Below the pieces are notes generated by a model. The model did not search any database and was not told where the DNA came from. It was given only the letters and a program-made list of their open reading frames with translations. This document shows, in pieces, positions 56,401 through 64,000 of a DNA stretch of 64,000 bases (positions are counted from its first letter, which is position 1; each line of letters begins with the position of its first letter). The stretch spans positions 69,084,003 through 69,148,002 of the forward strand of contig NC_133933.1 of the NCBI RefSeq assembly GCF_031877795.1. Direction: 5' to 3'. The stretch comes from Strix aluco. Lineage: Eukaryota; Chordata; Aves; Strigiformes; Strigidae. The position numbers were made by a program, and so were the translations under genes.

Positions 56401-59385
56401 CTTATCTTAATAGACTTAATGGGCTTACACATCTCCCCTGACACTGGAGGCACAACTTATATTCATACAGTTGTACTCTGTTATCCTCCAAAAGAACTAG
56501 GCCTCCAGTGGAGTGGCTGTAGGGCCTGATGGCGGGCTCAGACCATGAGCCAAGCTGCCTCCAGGAATTGTTAGGGGAGCACGCAGTGGCTTGGGGCACA
56601 ACCATGCCAGGGACCATGCCAGCAATTTAGTAGGATACGTGGCCATGTGCCAGGGTCCAGCTCTGGGCTCTGGCACTGTTTATTTTAGTAGTGCAGACAT
56701 ACTGCTAGGTCTGTCCTCCTCCTCTCTTTTCACGATTTGCTTTAGTAATGTAATATTCTCTGTCAAATGGGACTGATCCTTGCTAATGTGCTCAAAAGTT
56801 ATTGGCAATGAACTCCAGGCAGTCAGAGTGATCAAAGAGCCTTAATGCCTTAGAAAAATAAGCTAAAAATAAACAAAGTCTATGTATCATTTTCAATTAG
56901 ACCATATACCACTTTCCAGCCAAGCTGGAAGGTACTTGTGCCAGGAGAATTAACTGAAATACGGACTGTGTTATGCTGCAAAAGCTACCTCTCCTCAGAC
57001 ACGTCCTATCTCTTCTACTAACTGGAAAATCAGAAGTCAATTTACTCTTTTCCTAGTTGTGTGGCAGCCAACATCATGATGAGAGGAAAATCATGCTGGG
57101 AGAAAGAACAAGACCAACAATAACAAACTGATATATTCCTCAAGGTTTAGGGTGCAAAAGGCTTCACAGTTAGCAGAATAGGATCAGTCAAATCTATCTT
57201 GTAACAATAAACAATGAATCACAGTTGTATAAAATGAGTTTGTTTTAAAGTGAACATTCAAAGGCATATAATCTCCATTTGGTTTATGTTTTCACCATCT
57301 GTTTTTTATTCCTGACATTGTGGCTGTCATAAACTATGCAAAATATTTGATCCTGATCTGAGATTAGTGATGAGCAAAGCCCAGAAAGTTCATGAATTTG
57401 TACCTCAAAGATTGATTTTCCTAGAATATCCCAGCTATCTGAAGCAGCCTGGTGCTCACTGGATAAGTTTCCATTTGGCAAAATAAAAACACCGGTACCA
57501 GCAACCTTCATGGCATTCTCAGGTGAAGCAAAGGAATTAATAACTAGCAAGGGAAAACTTGATACTTATTCAAGTCAAGGTTAAAGCAATTTGGTTGGGA
57601 AATGACTTCTCTCCTTGCCCATGGTACACTAGTTGGGTGGACAATAAAGTTCCTCAGTTCAGTACAGGAAAAACACTGAGAACATCTCAAGGCAAAAATT
57701 GCTTTCTTACCAAAAGGTTGTATTGTCAGTGTTGCCTTTTGCAAAGATATTCTCAGGCAGAAGGTTTAATTATTTAGGGTGTGATCAAAACCTTATTGAC
57801 TTCTGATCAGGAAGACAAGGAACCCAAAAGCATTAAAATTAAAGAAGGTTTTATATGAATTAAAAAATATTTAATTAGTTTTTTCTTTTCAAAAATAGCC
57901 TTTTATTTCACCACTGCTGCTGGGTTTGTATGCACCTAACTGCTTTGCCTGAAAGTTACAAAAAGATTTTTTGGGCTGGTATATCAAATAAAGTTATTCT
58001 TAATTGTCAGAATGTTGCAGAAGTCACACTTTCAATTTTTTGTGCTTTTTCTCTTATTTCAGGCTGTGGAACATTTACTTTTTTATCTTCTGCTGTTGCT
58101 GCCGTAAGTGGACTTCTGATGGGTTATGAGTTGGGCCTTATCTCTGGAGCTCTTCTTCAGATGAGCAGCATATTAGTACTGTCTTGCAAAGAGCAGGAAA
58201 TCGTTGTAAGTTCCTTGCTTTTTGGGGCCTTATTTGCATCACTTACTGGTGGATTCCTGATAGACCGATTTGGAAGGAGACCTGCTATTATAATTGCATC
58301 TTCTTTACTTGTGTTGGGGAGTCTGATTTTACTGCCCTATGAATCATATGGAATACTTATTGTGGGACGGATTGCCATAGGTATTTCCATATCATTATCA
58401 TCAATTGCAACATGTGTGTATATTGCTGAGATTGCCCCACAGCACAGAAGAGGCCTCCTTGTATCATTAAATGAACTCATGATTGTGATAGGCATTCTCT
58501 TTGCCTATATTTCAAATTATGCATTTGCCAGCATATCTCATGGATGGAAGTACATGTTTGGCCTTGTGATTCCATTAGGTGCTTTGCAGGCTGTTGCCAT
58601 GTATTTCCTTCCTCCAAGTCCTCGGTTTCTTGTAATGAAAAATAACGATGAAGCTGCACGAAAAGTACTGGAGAAGCTACGGGAGACATCGGATGCTACT
58701 AAAGAACTTACTGTGATCAAGTCTTCTCTGAAAGATGAACATCAGTATAGTTTCCTGGACCTGTTTCGTTCAAAAAACAACATGAGGGCCCGAATGTTGG
58801 TAGGACTCACTCTAGTCTTTTTTGTGCAAACAACTGGGCAACCCAACATTTTATTTTATGCATCAACTGTTCTGAAGTCAGTTGGGTTCCAGAGCAATGA
58901 AGCTGCCAGCTTGGCTTCTACTGGAGTTGGAGTGGTTAAAGTGGTCAGCACAGTCCCAGCCACGGTTTTTGTGGATCAAGTTGGAAGTAAAACTTTTCTG
59001 TGTATTGGCTCTTCTGTTATGGCAGTATCGCTGGTCACTATGGGTTTAGTGAACCGTAACATACATGTGAATTTCACCAACGTCTGTAGAAGCCAATCTC
59101 CAGAGGATTTCTTTCTCCAGAGACCAGGAAACCTCACTGGCGTCATCAATGGGAGTCTCAAGGACCTCTTTGCTAGCAAGGCTTCGCCAGAAAGATTGTC
59201 ATTTGGTGCGCAGAAAAGCCCACATGTTGCCAGGACAGAAGAACTGAACAGGACTGCCCTGGCAGGAGGCAAAAGCACAACAGGGTCTCACATGGAAAGT
59301 GGGGAGGTTCCTGTTGTCCTGAAATGGCTCTCACTGGGCAGCCTGCTTGTTTATGTTGCTGCATTTTCCATAGGTCTTGGACCAA
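50215..59385 (+). CDS. SLC2A12: GLUT12 facilitative hexose transporter, partial (exons 1-2)
   Basis: Class III member of the SLC2A sugar-transporter family (major facilitator superfamily), moving glucose and related hexoses across plasma and internal membranes. Coding parts in the window are 50215-50347 and 58063-59385, joined in phase (one base plus two), giving residues 1-485 plus one base of about 617 expected. Exons for the last membrane helices and the C-terminal tail lie past the right edge; I looked for the next exon (expected to begin PWLVLSEIFPGG) up to 64000 and did not see it. It follows SGK1 in the same orientation, as in mammals. In chickens GLUT12 has been proposed as an insulin-responsive transporter since GLUT4 is not found in birds. 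Confidence 0.93.
51737..51780. repeat. Two perfect 22-bp tandem units
   Basis: ATTATAGTATACAAAGTATACA occurs twice head to tail with no change. Each unit contains two GTATAC palindromes. The near-identity suggests recent duplication. Confidence 0.9.
55110..55548 (+). repeat. CR1 retroposon 3' fragment
   Basis: Ordered matches to an old CR1 3' region: GATGGCTGGAAGCTGAAG, AAGTCTAGAAATAA, AGTGAAAGCAATTAACCATT, GACTAGATGACCGCAGTGGT and a final TTTTGGCTTCAGAATATAT. Diverged and non-coding, inside SLC2A12 intron 1. Confidence 0.75.
58063..59385 (+). CDS. SLC2A12: SLC2A12 exon 2 (transmembrane core)
   Basis: A 1,323-bp exon encoding residues 45-485, uninterrupted, with acceptor TTTCAG and donor GTAAGT. 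It covers roughly membrane helices 1-10. Visible family features: [12 protein letters not shown] in helix 1; loop 2-3 D112-[19 protein letters not shown] after helix 4; PPSPRFL from 228 after helix 6; the substrate-site [11 protein letters not shown] from 302 in helix 7. A long extracellular loop between helices 9 and 10, typical of class III GLUTs, holds four N-glycosylation sequons (N381, N401, N407, N440). Most of the exon closely matches human GLUT12, but the glycosylated loop is poorly conserved. The frame stays open upstream to 57930 only by chance; the phase and acceptor fix the exon start. Confidence 0.96.
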
Positions 59386-62300
59386 GTAAGTGTTTCATTT
59401 TTCTAACTCTTTGTAATGATTTTTTACAAGTGGATTAAGTGCTGGGATGACATGCCCAGCTTGGCATCTGGCAGTTCCCAAGTTGGGCAAAGCAGTGTTT
59501 TCTCCTAATATGTGCTGGTATTGTTCTAGACAGTCCTGGAGAGCCTGGGGCGTACTTTTTTTGATGGCCTAATCTCCCTTCAATTCAGTGAAATTAGCTG
59601 CTCCTCTTCAGTGAAGTTAAGAACTGCTGTGAGCTTTGTACAGCAAAATTATAGGGCTCCTGGATATCTTTCCTATTTGTAGTCTTTTGTGTCCTTACAT
59701 TGTGAAGGTTAAGATGTAGGCATTTGTTGCTACTAACTCATAAACTCAAGATAATTATAAGCTCTAGACCTCTGTATGGTATGACACCAACAAATCCATG
59801 AAATGCCAGCATGCCTGGGTCCCACTGAAGATCTGGCCCCCTGATTATATAACAGTCTTCAGATATAAGAAAGACATTCAAGGTATCATAGTTCATGAGC
59901 AAACTGTAGTATTATTGCCACTACCTGCCATCACACTTGCATGGTTCCCGCTGTCTCCAGAGGAGAGCTTGTCTGCCATTCCCAGGGCCTAGCAATTAAA
60001 TCTCTCCATTTTGTTTTGTTTTGTTTTGTTTTGTTTCAATAGCACTTAAATATTATTGTACTTTGAAGGGGTTGATATTTTAAAGCCATACTGCAAAACC
60101 CACACGCACAGAGTCCATTATTTATTAACAGTCTTTATATGCTTTTGTGCCCTGGCTCAAACTTGCCTTGCAAACACACTGTGCTCCTGCTGCACTATTA
60201 TGATAAAAAGCTTGCCACAAGAATACAACACAACAATTGCACTAACAGCAAGTCCCCTGCAGTATTTATTTATTTTAAACATTACTCACTGGGAGAGCGG
60301 CGTGAGATAAGCATTCATTGCCAGGGCAGCGAGCTTGACTGTGTTATTGCAGCATTGTTCCCTCTCTCGCAGACCATCTTGGGGCTGAATTCTGCTTTCG
60401 ATGACATAGGTTCAAAACCAGGGGTTCAGCCCTGAAAAGAAAATATTACTTGAGCTTTTACTTGGGTGTTTCAAACACACATTTAATGACCCTCAAGGCA
60501 GGGGCACGCATTCAGGCTTGGTCTCCTGTTGAAAGCTGCTTTCTTGTTGACCTGACTGTAAATGGGTTCCTGGTCATTTGAGTTGGCCTAATGTGAAGTT
60601 AATGATAATGATGTCTACTTACTGGAGGGCTACAGAAACTGAGGTGTGATTGCCGGCTAATTTAAGAAGTCTTTGAGGCCAGCGCTTGTTTTCTGACCTC
60701 TTTCTTGACTAAGAGCACAAATGCTCTTAAACAGCAAATGGAAAGAACAGGCACCATCTCAGCTCCAGTCATGTACTATAAAGCCATGGTGAGGCAATTT
60801 AAACCGACAGATGCGCTTGCGCAGCATGTGAAGGCCAGGTCTAGGACAGATACAGGTATTTCAAATTGCAGGTAGGTACTTTCAAGACAGTTCCATGCCT
60901 TTAAAAGTACACTATTCCGTTAAAATTGGCAATGTATAGAAAATGCAAGGGTCAGAGAACCAAGAGAGTGTTGGAATCTTCGAAGGTTCTGTTGTGGTTA
61001 AATAGTCTTGGATGCAAGGTTATGATTTGTGTCTCATATGCAGCCTTCAACATCTGCTTCTTGGAGTCCAAATCCTTGAATGTATTTTAAAAGCCTAGCT
61101 TTCTTATCCTCAGTGTACCTTTCTTAGTGTAAAGATAAAACTTGGGCCCCTCTCCTTATATAAAATAAACAGTTTTAACATGTTTATGTTATTCATCTCT
61201 AAATCTGTCTGTGGTCTGGACCAGACCGTTAGTCATTGTCTACTCTGCAACAGGAGGGAGGCATCGAGGCTGCACCCACTGGTTGCTGTGACCAGGTTAT
61301 GCCCAGGCACCTGGGGACAGAAGCACTGTAACCCCCACACCACTATATTTTCAACTTAAAATTCTCATACTCTGCGCAATATCTGCCTGTCCTGCTGGCT
61401 AAGGTGAAGGTGGTGCTCGAGATGTGTCTGTTGGACAAAGAGGGGAAAGGATCTTGCTCTTTTCCCTTTATTTTGGTCTATTTCGTTTTATTTCCATTGC
61501 TCTATTTCCCTTTATTTATTTTACCCACTTCATTTTGAGTCCATGCTGCATTATATTCTGTGGGGATAAAGGAGAGTCTATGTAGCAGCATTAGGAAAAT
61601 GGCACACTCTCTATAGGGGAGATCATGCAACCTGAGCTCTATCATCTTTTTTAAAAATTTCTTTGTCCTTTTTTTGGGATTCTGGTCAAAGAGCTAGTTA
61701 CAGTCTAGATTTGCATAGCAGACATTAATAAATGTTGTATTTTTTCATTGTTTCTCTTTTGTCTCCAAATTACATGAAGTAGATGGATTTTTTAATGAAC
61801 TAAACATATGCTAAATATATTTATTGCTGTTTATCAAAGCACCCAGGCAGCACAGTGATGAGCACTCAAAAACAGACAGAGATAAAAGCCATTTTTGCAT
61901 GATAAAAGAATTCATCAGACTAGCAAGCATCTGCTTAGTCACTTTTTTGATTCTGAGGTGCTCTGTATCCATATCATCAACCCTTAGGCAAGATAAAAGG
62001 AGTATTTCTGTTGCTCTGTTTCAGATTAATTATGTTTGATGAACTGCAATTCAACTGCTTCTTCACACTCAATTTCACACAATTATGAGGATGTTTTGTA
62101 GGTGCAACAAATCAGCATTGCATCACGTCACAGAACAGCACATGCCATCTCTCCAGCGGTGTTTGCAGAGGCGTTTCAATGCAGTTATTAGCTAAGGGGA
62201 CTTAACACCCATCCTTGTTTTGAGTTACCTTTGCCTGTATATCAGAAAGGTCAAACAAGGATCAACTGTTCTCACCAGGGAAAGATGCCTGCAGAGTCCA

Positions 62301-64000
62301 AGAGGAGCTTCTCTCTGGCTGCCATGTGAAGGGTGAGAAGTGCGAGAGGGGCTCTTCATTGTTTTCAGTGCATGTTTGCAAGGAGAGGCATTCAAACCTG
62401 CTGTATGGGGAGGTGGGGACAGGAGAAATCTGAGCCTCGCAGAAATGCTGCTATGTCTTACACAGGGAGCAGTGAGTGCAGGCTAATGAGATGAGTGCAG
62501 TGTGGAGGTAGATCACCAATTCATCACCCAAGCTAAAAGCTCAGTGTGACCCTGAAAATTAATTTAACACAAAGGACACACAGAGAAATTCCAGTCAGGG
62601 TCATGACCATGCATGACCACTTATTAAATGACACAGAGCTAACTGAAAGAGTTGCAGAGCATGTCATTTGCCAGATGCTTTGTTCAAACCACTTGAGAGG
62701 CAAAAAATTGTTGTCCTTTCTTATAAAGAGGTGTCATCTCCTTCACTCATCACTGTTGTGTGGTACAACATTTTGAGATGTTTGAACCAGGAAAGCCAAA
62801 CTCCTGGAGTATCAGACTTATTTTCCAAAATAAGGCTGTAAATGTGGGACTCTTGGGGTTGGATGGAGCATGTGCAAGAGAGTTCTCTTGATTACCAACT
62901 GTAAGGCATCTCTAGCCTTTCTGAAACAGAGTGGGTGCCCAGAGACCTGCTGCTTTCCTCACGGACCTGATGAACAAAATTCAGATTCAGATGTCAGATG
63001 GCACCCATTACCAAAGATATGCTTCTCTGCCCTGATCATCTCCTTTTGCACCATTTAAGATCAAAGACTAAATAGGGACAACTTCCCTCCATATTTTCCT
63101 ATATATCCCCTGAGTGAGGAGGTCTCACTGGGTGATCTCAACAAGAAGTAGCCAAAAGAGAGACAGTAGCACCATACACATTAATACAGGGATGCAGTGT
63201 GGCCTGGAAGCAATCCTGTTTATCAAAGTAAAATCAGAGGGAGTCCAACAAGTCCAAGGCTGAGAAGAAAGTAATGCAAATCCAGTCTGGACCCAACAGA
63301 ACATAATGTTTTCCCAGTCTGAATTTGTATTAGCAAGTAAAAAGCAAGTGAGCAAAACAGGACTTGAGCAGTACCTCTTTACACATACTGTGGGAGTGCA
63401 GTTCAAGGGGATCCATGCACATCAGGGGGATGTTTTGCTGTGGAATGGGTAACATTTTTATTGGGGCGGGGGGGGGGTCAAATGCCTGCATTTGGACTGC
63501 ATGTATGGCATTGGTGCCTTGCACAAAAGAGCTCTTCCTCCTCTGTCAGTCCTTTAACCATGTTTCTGTGTAACTGCAAAGGCATTTAGGCAGTTGACCA
63601 ATAAATTTCAGCATAATCTGCTGGTGCAAATCACATCAGCTACACTGACATCATAGCAGTTCATACTGAGTGTGGGGATGCAAATCAACAAAAGCACCTA
63701 CAAGTGGGACTGAGGGGCAGTTTCATGACATGAATCATCCTCAAAACCTTTAGATGCATAAAGTTTGAAGGTGTTTATGCCAACCTATTACTGCATGTCC
63801 TAGAGCAGCCACCAGCTTTGTGCAGCTCTCCAAAGCCAAGGGCCAAACTCTCAGAGCTCTTCTCTTGGAGACCATCACAGGCTCCTCTTCCAGGGGACTT
63901 CTTGGAGCTGCAGGGACACCCCGTCCGCAAGCACTCAGAGCCCGCTTTGCACACACACAGCTGTGGCCACAACACACCCAGGGCAGATCAGTGTCTGTAG
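59386..64000 (+). other. SLC2A12: SLC2A12 intron 2, 5' part
   Basis: Starts with donor GTAAGT and continues past the window. AT-rich, with a TTTTG microsatellite and an 11-base G run near 63467-63477. I recognised no exon 3 and no nested gene. Confidence 0.75.
60009..60036. repeat. (TTTTG)n microsatellite
   Basis: Five TTTTG units and a partial sixth in SLC2A12 intron 2. Confidence 0.9.

Larger units (their letters stand above)
50348..58062 (+). other. SLC2A12: SLC2A12 intron 1
   Basis: A 7.7-kb GT-AG intron, AT-rich, containing a 22-bp tandem duplication and a sizeable CR1 fragment. The 3' end has a strong pyrimidine tract (TTTTTCTCTTATTTCAG). No extra exon or nested gene was recognised. 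Confidence 0.8.

Noticed and set aside
57930-58062. Extension of the SLC2A12 exon 2 frame upstream to an ATG at 57930
   Set aside because: This part is the intron's AT-rich 3' end with a strong pyrimidine tract and acceptor. The resulting peptide does not match GLUT12, whereas exon 1 at 50215 joins in phase.

Overview
This is a vertebrate nuclear window and almost certainly a bird. It holds two intron-containing genes in conserved order, GC-rich CpG-island promoters, long AT-rich non-coding stretches, and scattered fragments that resemble CR1 retroposons and avian LTRs. Species cannot be fixed from the sequence alone. Both genes read left to right: SGK1 (serum/glucocorticoid-regulated kinase 1) is complete at about 13.3-21.7 kb, and SLC2A12 (glucose transporter GLUT12) is partial, with exons 1 and 2 at 50.2 and 58.1-59.4 kb and the remaining exons beyond the right edge. 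This matches the SGK1-SLC2A12 neighbourhood on human 6q23.2, where both genes also share one orientation.

Layout. 1-12.6 kb: non-coding flank with a few old repeat fragments. 12.6-16.1 kb: a broad, interrupted CpG island carrying the SGK1 promoters, a phase-compatible alternative first exon (13517-13550), a G-quadruplex-type array, a TG/CG dinucleotide run, a GRE/AP-1-like pair and a 94-bp near-perfect spacerless palindrome. 16.0-20.6 kb: twelve SGK1 coding exons, all with GT-AG introns, giving a 432-residue kinase, followed by a roughly 1.1 kb 3' UTR. 21.7-50.1 kb: intergenic DNA with two LTR-like elements, CR1 fragments and an isolated CpG-rich patch. 50.1-50.4 kb: CpG-island promoter and first exon of SLC2A12. 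50.3-58.1 kb: its first intron. 58.06-59.39 kb: the large second exon. 59.4-64 kb: start of intron 2.

Biology. SGK1 is a hormone- and stress-induced AGC kinase activated downstream of PI3K/PDK1/mTORC2. It controls ion channels and transporters, in part through NEDD4-family ligases. GLUT12 is a class III facilitative hexose transporter, and in birds, which lack a recognised GLUT4, it has been proposed as an insulin-responsive transporter. Any functional link between the two neighbours is inference. I found no prokaryotic-type system, CRISPR array or convincing RNA gene. The most interesting items are the alternative SGK1 start exon, the promoter palindrome and the divergent GLUT12 N-terminal tail.
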